Counted from the first letter of the stretch, positions 1 to 9,124 are shown. The stretch is 64,000 nucleotides of DNA from Nocardioides caeni (GCF_004912195.1 NZ_STGW01000004.1:256485-320484), one strand, 5' to 3'. Notes: generated from the sequence alone by a model not told the origin. Made by a program: numbers and translations.

Positions 1-250
1 CCTGCCGGGCGCCATACCGGTCGACCAGCAGCCCCACGGGGACCTGGATGACGGCGTAGACCAGGAGCTGGAGCACGACGAAGGACGAGAGCCGGGCTGC
101 GTCGAGGTCGAAGCGGTCGGCGGCCTCGAGCCCGGCCACCGCCAGCGAGGACCGGTGGAAGACGCCGACGGCGTAGGCCAGCAGGGCCACTCCCCACACC
201 AGCATCGCCGGTCGGTTCGTGTGGCGGTACGGCGCCGTGCCCCCGACCAC
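1..250 (-). CDS. MFS transporter, N-terminal part (cut by window edge)
   Basis: Only the first 80 or so residues are inside the window. They read as a first membrane helix (WGVALLAYAVGVFHRSSLAV), a loop, a second helix and the DRYGAR loop that marks major facilitator proteins between helices 2 and 3. The GTG at 250 is chosen; an ATG at 205 starts almost on the first helix, so it is less likely. It sits 35 bases downstream of the thiolase stop and is probably the last gene of the long minus-strand operon, which suggests uptake or export of the pathway substrate. The family is clear from the fragment; the substrate is not. Confidence 0.7.
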   Translation of the reverse strand, partial: MVGGTAPYRHTNRPAMLVWGVALLAYAVGVFHRSSLAVAGLEAADRFDLDAARLSSFVVLQLLVYAVIQVPVGLLVDRYGARQ

Positions 251-285
251 GCTGGAGGATCGGTCGTCCGCCGCTGGCAACGACG

Positions 286-1467
286 TCAGTCCAGCCGGCG
301 GAACAACGCGGCGAGGGCCTGACCACCGCCGATGCACATCGTGACGATCCCCAGCTCGCCGCCGGTACGCCGCAGGTGCTTCACCACGCGCAGCGTCAGG
401 ATCGCCCCGGTGGCACCGACCGGGTGGCCGAGGGCGATCGCTCCGCCGAGGGGGTTGACCCGTTCAGGGTCGAGCTTGGCGTCCCGCACGCAGGCCACCG
501 CCTGGGAGGCGAAGGCCTCGTTGAGCTCGACGACGTCGATGTCCGACGGTGTCAGGCCGGTGCGGTCGAAGAGCTTCTCCAGCGCCAGGACCGGGGCGTA
601 GCCCATCAGCCCCGGCTCCATCGCCGCGGTGGCGACGGCGTCGAGCGCGACCAGACCGCGGTGTCCCCGGTCGCGGGCCACGTCCTCGGTCGCCAGGACG
701 ACCGCAGCCGCACCGTCGTTGATGCCGGAGGCGTTGCCGGCAGTCACCGTGCCCCCGGACGAGAACACCGGGCTCAGGGACGCGAGGCCGGCCAGCGTCG
801 TGTCGGGCCGCGGGTGCTCGTCGTCGACGACGACGGTCGTGCCCCTCCGGCCCGCGACGGCCACCGGGGTGATCTCCTCCGCGAAGGCCGCGCGGGCGGC
901 GGCCGAGGCGGCCCGCTGCTGCGAGCGGAGGGCGAACTCGTCCTGCTCCTCGCGGGACACGACGTACCTCTTGGCGACGGCGTCCGCGGTCACGCCCATG
1001 TGCGTGCCACCGAAGGGGTCGGTCAGCATCGCCACGGTGCCGTCCACCAGGGTCCGGTCACCGAGCCGGTTCCCCGACCGGGCCGAGAAGTCGTAGAAGG
1101 GCATGCGGCTCATCGACTCGTCGCCCCCGGCGACGGTGATGTCGAGGTCGTTGGCGCGCATCTCCTGGGCGGCCGACCAGACGGCCTGCAGACCGCTGCC
1201 GCAGAGGCGGTTGACGGTGAAGGCGGGGACCGCGTCCGGGATCCCCGCACCGATCGCGACCCGGCGGGCGTTGTAGGCGTCGGCGCCGACCTGGCCGATG
1301 CAGCCCATCACCACCTCGCCGGGCTCGGCGAGGCCGACGCCCGAGCGCGTCAGCGCCGCAGCCACGGCCGTCGCGCCGAGCTCGTGGGCCGGCACGTCCT
1401 TGAACTGCCCGCCGAAGCTGCCGATCGGCGTCCTCGCGCCGTCGATCACCACGATCCGTTGCGTCAT
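286..1467 (-). CDS. Acetyl-CoA C-acyltransferase (thiolase)
   Basis: A full-length thiolase of 393 residues that cleaves 3-ketoacyl-CoA with CoA, or condenses acyl-CoAs. The nucleophilic cysteine lies in NRLCGSGLQAV near residue 90. The C-terminal NEAFA, GGAIALGHPVGATGA and CIGGGQ blocks carry the other catalytic residues, so all active-site parts are present. A GGGAG sequence precedes the ATG. It follows the SDR gene by 18 bases at the 3' end of the long operon, where it fits as the last step of beta-oxidation of whatever chain the cluster degrades. Confidence 0.93.
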   Translation of the reverse strand: MTQRIVVIDGARTPIGSFGGQFKDVPAHELGATAVAAALTRSGVGLAEPGEVVMGCIGQVGADAYNARRVAIGAGIPDAVPAFTVNRLCGSGLQAVWSAAQEMRANDLDITVAGGDESMSRMPFYDFSARSGNRLGDRTLVDGTVAMLTDPFGGTHMGVTADAVAKRYVVSREEQDEFALRSQQRAASAAARAAFAEEITPVAVAGRRGTTVVVDDEHPRPDTTLAGLASLSPVFSSGGTVTAGNASGINDGAAAVVLATEDVARDRGHRGLVALDAVATAAMEPGLMGYAPVLALEKLFDRTGLTPSDIDVVELNEAFASQAVACVRDAKLDPERVNPLGGAIALGHPVGATGAILTLRVVKHLRRTGGELGIVTMCIGGGQALAALFRRLD

Positions 1468-1485
1468 CGTGCTCTCCCGGCGCCG

Positions 1486-2256
1486 TCAGTAGACCGCGAG
1501 GCGGCCGCCGTCGACGGGGATGATCGCACCCGTCGTGTAGCTGCTCGCGTCGCTGGCGAGGTGGACGACCATCCCGACCAGCTCCTCGGGACGCCCCAGG
1601 CGATCGGCCGGAAGGCCGCCGACGACCTTTCCGACGAACTCCTCGTCCCAACCCTCGGCCATGTCGGTGGCGAAGGCCCCCGGCATGACGCAGTTGACCC
1701 GGACCGCGGGCGCGTACTCCTGGGCGAACGCCTGGGTCAGGGCGTTGAGGCCGGCCTTCGCCGCCGAGTACGTCGCCTCCGCCGCGCTCGGGCGGACCGC
1801 GCCGATGCTGGAGATGTTGACGATCGAGCCCCTCCCGTGGGCGGCCATCCGCGATCCCGCGACCGCCATCAGGCGGAACGGGCCCTTGAGGTTGACCTCG
1901 AGCGTCTTGTCGAAGAGTGCCTCCGACTGCTCCTCCAGCGAGGGACCGAGCGGCGCGATCCCCGCGTTGTTGACGAGGATGCCGAGCGGACCGAGCTCCT
2001 GCTCGATGATGGCGACGGCCGGGCCGATCGCGTCCCACTGGCCCACGTGGAGCGGGAGGGCGAGGGTGCGGGCGCCGGTGCTGTCGGCGATCTCGCGAGC
2101 GACCTGCTCGCAAGCGTCGGCCTTGCGACTCGAGACGGCCACACTGGCACCCGCCTCGGCCAGCCCCTGGGCGATGGCGCGCCCGAGGCCACGGGTCGCG
2201 CCCGTGACGAGCGCGACCTTCCCGAGCAACGGCTCGGCGAGCGACGGGGCGCTCAT
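1486..2256 (-). CDS. SDR family oxidoreductase
   Basis: A classical short-chain dehydrogenase of 256 residues. It has the nucleotide-binding TGATRGLG near residue 18, NNAG, an Ser in NISSIG and the catalytic YSAAK, and it ends with a typical VDGG near the C terminus. The ATG overlaps the stop of the aldehyde dehydrogenase (ATGA), so the two are translationally coupled. In an operon with an LvaA/B/C-like set and a thiolase, it probably oxidises or reduces a hydroxyacyl-CoA/ketoacyl-CoA. P. putida levulinate operons also contain an SDR. The exact substrate is unknown. Confidence 0.9.
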   Translation of the reverse strand: MSAPSLAEPLLGKVALVTGATRGLGRAIAQGLAEAGASVAVSSRKADACEQVAREIADSTGARTLALPLHVGQWDAIGPAVAIIEQELGPLGILVNNAGIAPLGPSLEEQSEALFDKTLEVNLKGPFRLMAVAGSRMAAHGRGSIVNISSIGAVRPSAAEATYSAAKAGLNALTQAFAQEYAPAVRVNCVMPGAFATDMAEGWDEEFVGKVVGGLPADRLGRPEELVGMVVHLASDASSYTTGAIIPVDGGRLAVY

Positions 2257-3743
2257 GCGCTGATCCAGACGGACTTGACGTGGGTGAGCTCGTGGATCAT
2301 CTCCTCGCCGAGGGTCCGGCCGTAGCCGGACTGCTTGACGCCGCCGTAGGAGACCGTGGGGTAGCCCGCCTGGTAGGTGTTCACCCACACCGTGCCGACG
2401 TCCAGCCCGTCGATCATCCGCTGGCTGCGCCGCAGGTCGTTGGTGAACACGCCTGCGGCGAGGCCGAACTCGACGTCGTTGCCGATGCGCAGCGCGTCGG
2501 CCTCGTCGTCGAACGGGATCACGGACATCACGGGCCCGAAGATCTCCTCCTGCGCGATCCGCATGTCGTTGCGGACGCCGGTGAAGATGACCGGCTCGTG
2601 GAAGAAGCCACCATCGCCGGCCAGCCCGCCGTCGAGCGCCACGTCGACGCCCTCGGCCTTGCCGATCTCGACGTACGACGCCACGCGGTCCAGCTGCGCC
2701 CGGGACACCAGCGGTCCCAGCGTCGAGGCGGGGTCGAAGGCGTTGCCGAGCCGCACCGACCGGCTGGCCTCGACCATCGAGGCCACGAACTCGTCGTGGA
2801 TCGAGCGCTGGACGAGGACCCGCGAGCCGGCGGTGCAGACCTGCCCCTGGCCGCTCCAGACGGAGGCCGTCGCGGCCGCGGCCGTCGCAGCGATGTCGAC
2901 GTCGTCGAAGACGATGAAGGGGCTCTTGCCACCGAGCTCGAGGGACACCGGCGTGAGGGTGGTCGCGGCGGCGCGCTGGATGGCGCGACCGGTCGCGGCG
3001 GACCCGGTGAACATCACGAAGTCCGTCCCGGGGTGGGTCACCAGGGCCTCGCCGACCTCGGCGCCGGTGCCCTGCAGGACGTTGAAGACACCCGGCGGGA
3101 TGCCGGCCTCGACAGCGAGCTCGGCCATGAGCACCGCACTCATCGGGGTGTTCTCGGCCGCCTTGAGGACCAGGGAGTTGCCGGCCGCCATGATCGCTGC
3201 GGCGAAGGCGACGACCGCGGTCGGTCCGTTCCACGGCACGACCAGCGCGACCACGCCGCGCGGGACCCGCCGGTGCTGGGCGGTGAGCCCGGCCGGCACG
3301 GGCGGGATGGTGCCGAGGATCTTCGAGGGCCAGCCGGCGAAGTAGGCCGTCGCGTTGACGCCGAAGTCCTCCAGGAACCGCGTGTAGGACCGCAGCAGTC
3401 CCGCGTCGACGGCGTCGAGGTCACCGAACACGGTGCGGTGCTCGTCGATCAACCGGGAGAACCGGTGGAGCCGCTGCTCCTTCTCGAGCGGGCCCAGGTT
3501 GCGCCACCGACCGTCGTCGAAGGCGGCGCGCGCGCTGCCGACCACCCGGTCGACGTCGGCCTGCGCACCCCGGGCGGCGGTTGCCACCTCGAGACCGGTG
3601 GACGGGTCGATCACCGGCATCGTGCGTCCGTCGACGGACTCGACGACCGCGCCGTCCACGACGTGGCCGAAGAGCTTGCCGCTGAGGTAGCCCGTGGTCT
3701 CGGGCGCGAGGTAGCTCAGCGTGGATGGGGCTTCGATGGTCAT
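2253..3743 (-). CDS. NAD(P)-dependent aldehyde dehydrogenase
   Basis: A 496-residue aldehyde dehydrogenase that oxidises an aldehyde to an acid. It has the VPWNGP segment of the cofactor fold, FTGSAATGRAI, the general-base glutamate in LELGGKSPF and the catalytic cysteine in GQVCTAGSR. The ATG at 3743 follows AAGGA at good spacing; open frame further upstream is antisense noise over the next gene. It is coupled to the SDR downstream and follows the acyl-CoA dehydrogenase by 34 bases. It may oxidise the aldehyde released by a retro-aldol step carried out by the Ltp-DUF35 pairs of the same operon; this is inference. Confidence 0.92.
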   Translation of the reverse strand: MTIEAPSTLSYLAPETTGYLSGKLFGHVVDGAVVESVDGRTMPVIDPSTGLEVATAARGAQADVDRVVGSARAAFDDGRWRNLGPLEKEQRLHRFSRLIDEHRTVFGDLDAVDAGLLRSYTRFLEDFGVNATAYFAGWPSKILGTIPPVPAGLTAQHRRVPRGVVALVVPWNGPTAVVAFAAAIMAAGNSLVLKAAENTPMSAVLMAELAVEAGIPPGVFNVLQGTGAEVGEALVTHPGTDFVMFTGSAATGRAIQRAAATTLTPVSLELGGKSPFIVFDDVDIAATAAAATASVWSGQGQVCTAGSRVLVQRSIHDEFVASMVEASRSVRLGNAFDPASTLGPLVSRAQLDRVASYVEIGKAEGVDVALDGGLAGDGGFFHEPVIFTGVRNDMRIAQEEIFGPVMSVIPFDDEADALRIGNDVEFGLAAGVFTNDLRRSQRMIDGLDVGTVWVNTYQAGYPTVSYGGVKQSGYGRTLGEEMIHELTHVKSVWISA

Positions 3744-3777
3744 CGGGATCCTTCTCGTGGTGGATGGGTCGTCGTGG

Positions 3778-4857
3778 TCAGAGGCCGCGGGCGACGAGGA
3801 GTGCCTCGCGGGCGGCGCGGACGTCGTGGAAGGCGCCCCGGTCGGTGAGCGCCCGGCGCACGTAGCGGTGGGCGTCGTGCTCCCAGGTGAAGCCGATGCC
3901 CCCGTGCAGGTGCACCATCTCCTCGGCGCACGTGACGAAGCCGTCGGAGCCCGCGACCGTGGCGATCGCGGCGGCGGACGGTACGTCGGCGGGTGACTCG
4001 TCCAGTGCCCACACCAGGTGGGCGAGGGCCGAGCGGATGTCGTCGACGACGAGCGCGAGGTCGGCGCACTGGTGCTTGAGCGCCTGGAAGGAGCCCAGCA
4101 CGCGTCCGAACTGCACCCGCGTCCGCAGGTAGTCGAGGGTCGTGTCGAGGCAGGCCTCGGCGCCACCGAGCTGGTCGCTGACCAGCGCCAGGGCCCGCCA
4201 GTGGGCGAGGTCCTCGAGGACCTCCCGGGGGCGGACGCCGAGGAGCCGCGCCGGCGCCCGCTCGAGGTCGACGCGCGCGAAGGTCCGGGTCAGGTCGACG
4301 GCACGCTGCTCCTGCCAGGACTGGGCGTCGGAAGCGGCGAGGGCGAAGAGACCCACACCGTCGACGACGGGAGCCAGCACGAGCGTGAGGTCGGCGAGTC
4401 CGCCGTCGATCACCCGCGACAGGCTGCCGTCGAGCAGCCAACCGCGGCCCTCCTCCTCGGCGGCCGTGACAGCGCTCAGCGAGACCTCCCAGGGGGCCAG
4501 GGTCGCGACCACCTGCCCCGTCACCAGCCCTTCCAGCAGCTCGAGCCGCGCACCGTGGTCGGCGACCAGCCGCAGCGCGGTCTGGGCGAGCACGGCCGAG
4601 CTCATCAGGGGCAGCGGGCTCAGGGATCGGCCGGCCTCGACCAGGACTGCGGCGAGCATCGCCGCACCGCCCTCGAGACCGCCGTCGTCCTCGGGCTCGA
4701 GGATCGCCGCGACACCGAGGTCGTTGCAGGCCCGACGCCACTGGTCCCGCTCGTAGCGGGGGGAGCCGTCGTCGTCGAGCGAGATCCGGTGCCGGGCGAA
4801 GAAGTCCGCGGCGACGGCGCGCACGTCGGCGATCTCGGGAGCCTCCGTGGCGATCAT
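3778..4857 (-). CDS. Acyl-CoA dehydrogenase-like protein, short form
   Basis: A 359-residue member of the acyl-CoA dehydrogenase fold. The C-terminal half is typical (QLGGAEACLDTTLDYLRTR, QFGRVLGSFQALKHQ, HLHGGIGFTWEHDAHRY). The middle domain is short and lacks the usual EPxxGSD block that lines the flavin. Actinobacteria often build heteromeric FadE enzymes in which one subunit is degenerate in this way, so it may act as the partner of another dehydrogenase or bind flavin only in part. Its start overlaps the acyl-CoA synthetase stop by four bases. Confidence 0.85.
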   Translation of the reverse strand: MIATEAPEIADVRAVAADFFARHRISLDDDGSPRYERDQWRRACNDLGVAAILEPEDDGGLEGGAAMLAAVLVEAGRSLSPLPLMSSAVLAQTALRLVADHGARLELLEGLVTGQVVATLAPWEVSLSAVTAAEEEGRGWLLDGSLSRVIDGGLADLTLVLAPVVDGVGLFALAASDAQSWQEQRAVDLTRTFARVDLERAPARLLGVRPREVLEDLAHWRALALVSDQLGGAEACLDTTLDYLRTRVQFGRVLGSFQALKHQCADLALVVDDIRSALAHLVWALDESPADVPSAAAIATVAGSDGFVTCAEEMVHLHGGIGFTWEHDAHRYVRRALTDRGAFHDVRAAREALLVARGL

Positions 4858-6356
4858 GACGGCACCCCGACACGCGACAGCTCCTCGCGCACGACGCGAC
4901 GGAGCAGCTTGCCGGTCTCGTTGAAGGGGAGTTCGTCGCGCAGGTGGACCGCGGACGGCACGCGGGTGGAGCGCAGCCGTTCACGCACCCATCCGGTGAG
5001 TTCGGCGGACGGGTCGGCGGCACCGCGCTCGAGCACGATGACCGCCTCGACGCGCTCGCCCCACTCCTCGTCGGGGACCCCGACGACGGCTGCGGCGGCG
5101 ACGGCCGGGTGGCTCACGAGCACGTCCTCCACCTCCTCGGGCGAGATGTTCTCCCCGCCCCTCACGATGATGTCGTCGGCGCGCCCGCGCAGGAAGAGGA
5201 AGCCGTCGGTGTCGACGTGCCCCTGGTCGCGGGTGGCGTACCAACCGTCGTCGGCGACGGCCGTGTGGGAGGTGTACTCCCCGGCGACCTGCTCGCCGCG
5301 GACGAAGACCTCGCCGATCTCCCCCGGCCCGAGCACACGGCCGTCGTGGTCACGGATCTCGAGCTCGATGCTGGGGACGGGCCGGCCGACCGATCCGAGC
5401 CGCGCCCGGACCACCGGGTCGCTGCTGGCGATGGCGTCGCGGTGGTCCTGCGGGCCGAGGATGGTGACCGTCGAGCTGGTCTCGGTGAGGCCGTAGGCGT
5501 TGACGAGGTCGACGTGCGGCAGCATCCCGACCGCTCGCTCCACCACGGGCACCGGCATCCGCCCGCCGCCGTACGACAGGTGGCGCAGGGCGGGGAGGGT
5601 CTCCCCGCGCTCCTCGAGGACGTCGAGGATCCGCGCCAGCATCGTCGGCACCACCATGGCGTGGGTGACCTGCTCGCGGGCCGCGGTGTCGACCCAGGCC
5701 TCGGGGCTGAAGCTCGGGAGCTGCACGATGCGCCGCCCGGCGAAGACGGATCCGAGCACCGAGCTGATGCCGGCGATGTGGTAGTTCGGCACCGAGACCA
5801 TGATGGCCTCCTCCGGCCCGGCGTGGCCGAACTCCACCGTCGAGGTGACGTAGGAGAAGAGGTGCCGGTGGCGGAGGATCGCGATCTTGGGCGTCCCGGT
5901 GGTGCCGCTCGTGAACAGCAGCACGGCGGGCGACTCCGGGTCAGCGAGGTCGTCCGGCAGCTCCGTGCCGGCGGGCGGGGCGCCGAGCAGGGCGGTCGTC
6001 GGCAGCAGGGCGTCCGCCGCACCGACGGCGACGCGGCTCGAGACCCCCGGTCCCTGGTAGACCGCGACGGGGCTGAGCCGGCCGACGGCCTCGGTCAGCC
6101 GCTCGTCGGCGAGCCGGTAGTTCAGGGGCGCCAGCGGGACACCCGCGGCAGCAGCACCGAAGAGCGCGACCGGGAACGCGGCCGTGTTGAGGTCGAGCAG
6201 CGCAGCGTTGTCGGCGCCCTGCTCCCGCAGCTGCGCGCCGAGCGCGCGGGAGCGGTCGAGGAGCTCGCCGTAGGTCAGCTGCTCGTCGCCCGCCGTGACC
6301 GCGACCCGGTCGGCGCCCAGCTCGACGGCCATCGTCAGCAGCATCAGGATGCTCAT
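4854..6356 (-). CDS. AMP-forming acyl-CoA synthetase (ligase)
   Basis: A 500-residue member of the ANL adenylating family, which activates a carboxylic acid with ATP and CoA. The phosphate-binding loop LLFTSGTTGTPK is near residue 150, followed by NAYGLTETS, GWYATRDQG with the ribose-binding aspartate, RADDIIVRGGENISP as the hinge, and NETGKLLRR with the C-terminal catalytic lysine. All core motifs are intact. It lies between the 97-residue LvaB-like gene and a dehydrogenase gene, matching the place of an activating ligase (LvaE in the levulinate operon). It is the likely entry step of the pathway. Confidence 0.92.
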   Translation of the reverse strand: MSILMLLTMAVELGADRVAVTAGDEQLTYGELLDRSRALGAQLREQGADNAALLDLNTAAFPVALFGAAAAGVPLAPLNYRLADERLTEAVGRLSPVAVYQGPGVSSRVAVGAADALLPTTALLGAPPAGTELPDDLADPESPAVLLFTSGTTGTPKIAILRHRHLFSYVTSTVEFGHAGPEEAIMVSVPNYHIAGISSVLGSVFAGRRIVQLPSFSPEAWVDTAAREQVTHAMVVPTMLARILDVLEERGETLPALRHLSYGGGRMPVPVVERAVGMLPHVDLVNAYGLTETSSTVTILGPQDHRDAIASSDPVVRARLGSVGRPVPSIELEIRDHDGRVLGPGEIGEVFVRGEQVAGEYTSHTAVADDGWYATRDQGHVDTDGFLFLRGRADDIIVRGGENISPEEVEDVLVSHPAVAAAAVVGVPDEEWGERVEAVIVLERGAADPSAELTGWVRERLRSTRVPSAVHLRDELPFNETGKLLRRVVREELSRVGVPS

Positions 6357-6362
6357 GGCGCG

Positions 6363-6656
6363 TCAGTCCGAGGCGGGCAGGGACTTGGCGGCCTTGACCT
6401 CCAGCACGACGCCGTCGACCGACAGCGACCCGGCGCCTGCCTGGACGCACATCACCTCGAGGCCCGAGGCCTCGTGGAGGTAGCGCTTGCCCAGCAGCGT
6501 GCCGCCGTCGAGGCCCGGCGCGACGTCGCCGCTCGGCTCGCCGGCGAGGTCCTCCACCACCGGCGCGCCGCCGCAGCTGAGCGCGACGTCGGCGGCACGG
6601 ACCACGACGACGTTCGTGGAGCACACGGTGCTCTTGAGTCGCTTCCCGACCTTCAT
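6363..6656 (-). CDS. Small conserved protein, candidate LvaB-like partner of the phosphotransferase
   Basis: A 97-residue soluble protein that I do not recognise from a named domain. It begins MKVGKRLKSTVCSTNVVVVR, has a CGG at about residue 29 and is otherwise small and beta-rich by inspection. Its ATG overlaps the stop of the APH-like phosphotransferase by four bases, so the two are made together. In the P. putida levulinate operon a small protein, LvaB, is encoded next to the phosphotransferase LvaA and is needed for its activity. Position and size match; sequence relation to LvaB is not tested here. Confidence 0.6.
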   Translation of the reverse strand: MKVGKRLKSTVCSTNVVVVRAADVALSCGGAPVVEDLAGEPSGDVAPGLDGGTLLGKRYLHEASGLEVMCVQAGAGSLSVDGVVLEVKAAKSLPASD

Positions 6657-7747
6657 GAATCCAACCTTTCGTGGGGCTGGGCCGCGCCCAGCAGTTCGAG
6701 TGCGCGAGTGGCGAGGGGGACGACGGGTCCTCCCCGCTCCCCCATCCGGGGGTCGGTCGACTCGCCGCGGACCCAGCGCATGTAGAGCTGCTGCATGATC
6801 ACGGCGGTCTTCCAGCAGCCGAGGGCCTCGTACCAGAGGAGGTCGGCGCGGGTCAGGTCGAGGCCGCGCCGCTCGGCGTACCGGGCGACGACCTCGTCCT
6901 TGGTGGGCAGACCGAGCCGGTCCAGCCCCGGGATCGCGATGGCGGCCGCGGCGTCCGTGTCGGGCCAGTAGTTCAGCAGCGTCCCGAGGTCGGCCAGCGG
7001 ATCACCGAGGGTGGCCATGTCCCAGTCGAAGACCGACACCACCCGGGCCGGGTCGTCCGGCAGGAACTGGCAGTTGTCGATCTTGAAGTCGTTGTGGATG
7101 ATCGAGCCCGATCCGCGCTGCGGCAGCTGGGCCATCAGCTCCTCGCCGACGCGGGCCACGACCTCCTTGCCCGGCTCGGCCACGGCCTCCCAGCGGCTCG
7201 TCCAGCCGCGCACCTGGCGCTCGAGGTAGCCGTCGGGACGACCGAGGTCGGCGAGACCGACCGCGGCCGGGTCGACGTCGTGCAGGTCCGCAAGGGCGTC
7301 GGTGACGGCGAGGCCGATGGCCCGGCCGGCGTCAGCGCGGTGCGCCATCGTGGAGGGGATCTCGCCCCAGACCACGACACCCGAGCGGTACTCGGTCACC
7401 AGGAACGGCGCTCCGATGACCGACACGTCCTCGCAGAACGCGAGCGCGCGGGGCGCCCGGTCGAAGGCCGCGTTGAGCCGGGACAGGACGCGGTACTCAC
7501 GTGACATGTCGTGGGCACCGGGTGCGACCTTGCCCAGCGGCGGCCGTCGTACGACGAGACGGGTCTCGCCGATCGTGACCTGGTAGGTGAGGTTCGCCGA
7601 GCCCCGCGGGAACTGCAGGACGGAGAACTCGCCCTCCAGGCCGGGGACGTTCGCCCGGAGGTAGGCCTCGAGCGCCGCCCAGTCCAGCTCCTCGCCCGCG
7701 CGGACCGGTGCGGTCTCAGTGGTGGGCTCGGCGCCGGTGGCGGTCAC
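6653..7747 (-). CDS. APH-like phosphotransferase (LvaA / ACAD10-11 kinase-domain type)
   Basis: A 364-residue protein-kinase-fold phosphotransferase. The Brenner-type loop is HNDFKIDN and the metal-binding aspartate is in FDWDMATLGDPLADLG; the N-lobe has RGSANLTY. Enzymes of this group, such as LvaA of P. putida and the kinase domains of animal ACAD10/11, phosphorylate the hydroxyl of 4-hydroxyacyl-CoAs. The GTG at 7747 overlaps the stop of an acyl-CoA dehydrogenase gene (GTGA), so kinase and dehydrogenase are coupled here as two chains, whereas ACAD10/11 fuse them. Activity on a 4-hydroxyacyl-CoA is inferred from family and context. Confidence 0.85.
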   Translation of the reverse strand: MTATGAEPTTETAPVRAGEELDWAALEAYLRANVPGLEGEFSVLQFPRGSANLTYQVTIGETRLVVRRPPLGKVAPGAHDMSREYRVLSRLNAAFDRAPRALAFCEDVSVIGAPFLVTEYRSGVVVWGEIPSTMAHRADAGRAIGLAVTDALADLHDVDPAAVGLADLGRPDGYLERQVRGWTSRWEAVAEPGKEVVARVGEELMAQLPQRGSGSIIHNDFKIDNCQFLPDDPARVVSVFDWDMATLGDPLADLGTLLNYWPDTDAAAAIAIPGLDRLGLPTKDEVVARYAERRGLDLTRADLLWYEALGCWKTAVIMQQLYMRWVRGESTDPRMGERGGPVVPLATRALELLGAAQPHERLDS

Positions 7748-9051
7748 TCGGCACCCACCAGGTCGTCGGCCGACGCGAGGCGGTCGGCGAGGTGACGCTC
7801 CGCGGCCTCGCGCAGGGCGATCTTGTGCCGGGTCGGGAACAGGCCCGGGGCCGGCTCGGCGTTCTTGAGCAGCTGCTTGGCGACCTGCATCTGGTGCAGC
7901 TCGGTCGCGCCGTCGGCCAGCGCCATGTGGTGCGCCTCCGAGGACCAGGTGCCGAGCGGGAGCTCCTTGGAGATGCCGAGCGAGCCGTGGAGCTGGATCG
8001 CGCGGGCCGTGACGTTGCTGAGGACCTTCGGCATCGCGGCCTTGACGGCGGAGATGTCGGCGATGACCGACTTGTAGTCCTGGTACTTGTCGATCTTCCA
8101 CGCCGTCTGGAGCACGAGCAGGCGGAACTGCTGGTACTCGATCCACGAGTCGGCGATCATCGCCTGCACGAGCTGGCGGTCGGCGAGGGTGCCGGTGCCG
8201 CTCTTCCGGGACTTCGCCCGCTCGAGCATCATGTCGATGGACTCGCGAACCAGGCCGACGGTGCGCATGGCGTGGTGGATCCGGCCGCCGCCGAGGCGGG
8301 TCTGGGCGACGGCGAAGCCCTCGCCGCGTGCACCCAGGATGTGGTCCTTGGGGATCCGGACGTCGTGGTAGCGGACGTAGGCGTGGGTGCCCTCGTCCTC
8401 CTCGTGGCCGTGGACGCCCACGTTGCGGACGATCTCGATGCCCGGGGTGTCGGCCGGGACCACGAACATCGAGGCCCGCTTGTGCCGCGGCGCGTCGGGG
8501 TCGGTGACGGCCATGACGATGAAGAACGCCGAGAAGCGCGCGTGCGACGAGAACCACTTCTCGCCCGAGATCACCCAGCTGTCGCCGTCGTCGACGGCGC
8601 GGGTGACGAAGGCGGTCGGGTCGGACCCACCCTGCGGCTCGGTCATCGAGTAGCAGGAGGCGATCTCGTTCTCGATGAGCGGCTGGAGGTAGCGCTCCTT
8701 CAGCTCAGGCGTTCCGTAGTGGGCGAGGATCTCGCCGTTGCCGGAGTCGGGCGCCTGGTTGCCGAAGACGACCGGACCCGAGTGGGTGTGGCCGAGGACC
8801 TCGTTGAGCAGGGCCAGCTTGAGCTGGCCGTAGCCGGGGCCACCGAGCTCGGGGCCGAGGTGGCAGGCCCAGAGACGGCGCTCACGCACCTTCGCCTGCA
8901 GCGGCCGGATGAGGGCATTGCGCACCGGGTCGGTGACGTCCCACGCGTGCTCGATGACCTGGTCGACCGGCTCGATCTCGGTGCGGACGAGCTCGTCGGC
9001 CCACTCGAGGTCCTCTTGGTAGGCGGCGTCGGTCTCGAAACCCCAGGTCAT
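7744..9051 (-). CDS. Acyl-CoA dehydrogenase family protein (LvaC / ACAD10-11 type)
   Basis: A full-length 435-residue acyl-CoA dehydrogenase fold protein with MTEPQGGSDPTAFVTRA in the flavin-binding middle domain, EKWFSSHARFS and a C-terminal IQLHGSLGISKELPL block. An AAGGAG precedes its ATG. It is coupled to the phosphotransferase downstream. In the levulinate route LvaC takes the 4-phosphoacyl-CoA and ends with the 3-hydroxyacyl-CoA, using the flavin for elimination and hydration and not for net oxidation. That role is proposed here by context; ordinary dehydrogenation is the alternative. Confidence 0.9.
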   Translation of the reverse strand: MTWGFETDAAYQEDLEWADELVRTEIEPVDQVIEHAWDVTDPVRNALIRPLQAKVRERRLWACHLGPELGGPGYGQLKLALLNEVLGHTHSGPVVFGNQAPDSGNGEILAHYGTPELKERYLQPLIENEIASCYSMTEPQGGSDPTAFVTRAVDDGDSWVISGEKWFSSHARFSAFFIVMAVTDPDAPRHKRASMFVVPADTPGIEIVRNVGVHGHEEDEGTHAYVRYHDVRIPKDHILGARGEGFAVAQTRLGGGRIHHAMRTVGLVRESIDMMLERAKSRKSGTGTLADRQLVQAMIADSWIEYQQFRLLVLQTAWKIDKYQDYKSVIADISAVKAAMPKVLSNVTARAIQLHGSLGISKELPLGTWSSEAHHMALADGATELHQMQVAKQLLKNAEPAPGLFPTRHKIALREAAERHLADRLASADDLVGAE

Positions 9052-9124
9052 GTCGTGTCTCCTTCGGTGGTGCCGGCCGGGCCGGCGTCGGGTGCCGTGG
9101 CTACGGCGGTGGATCGTGGCGTGC

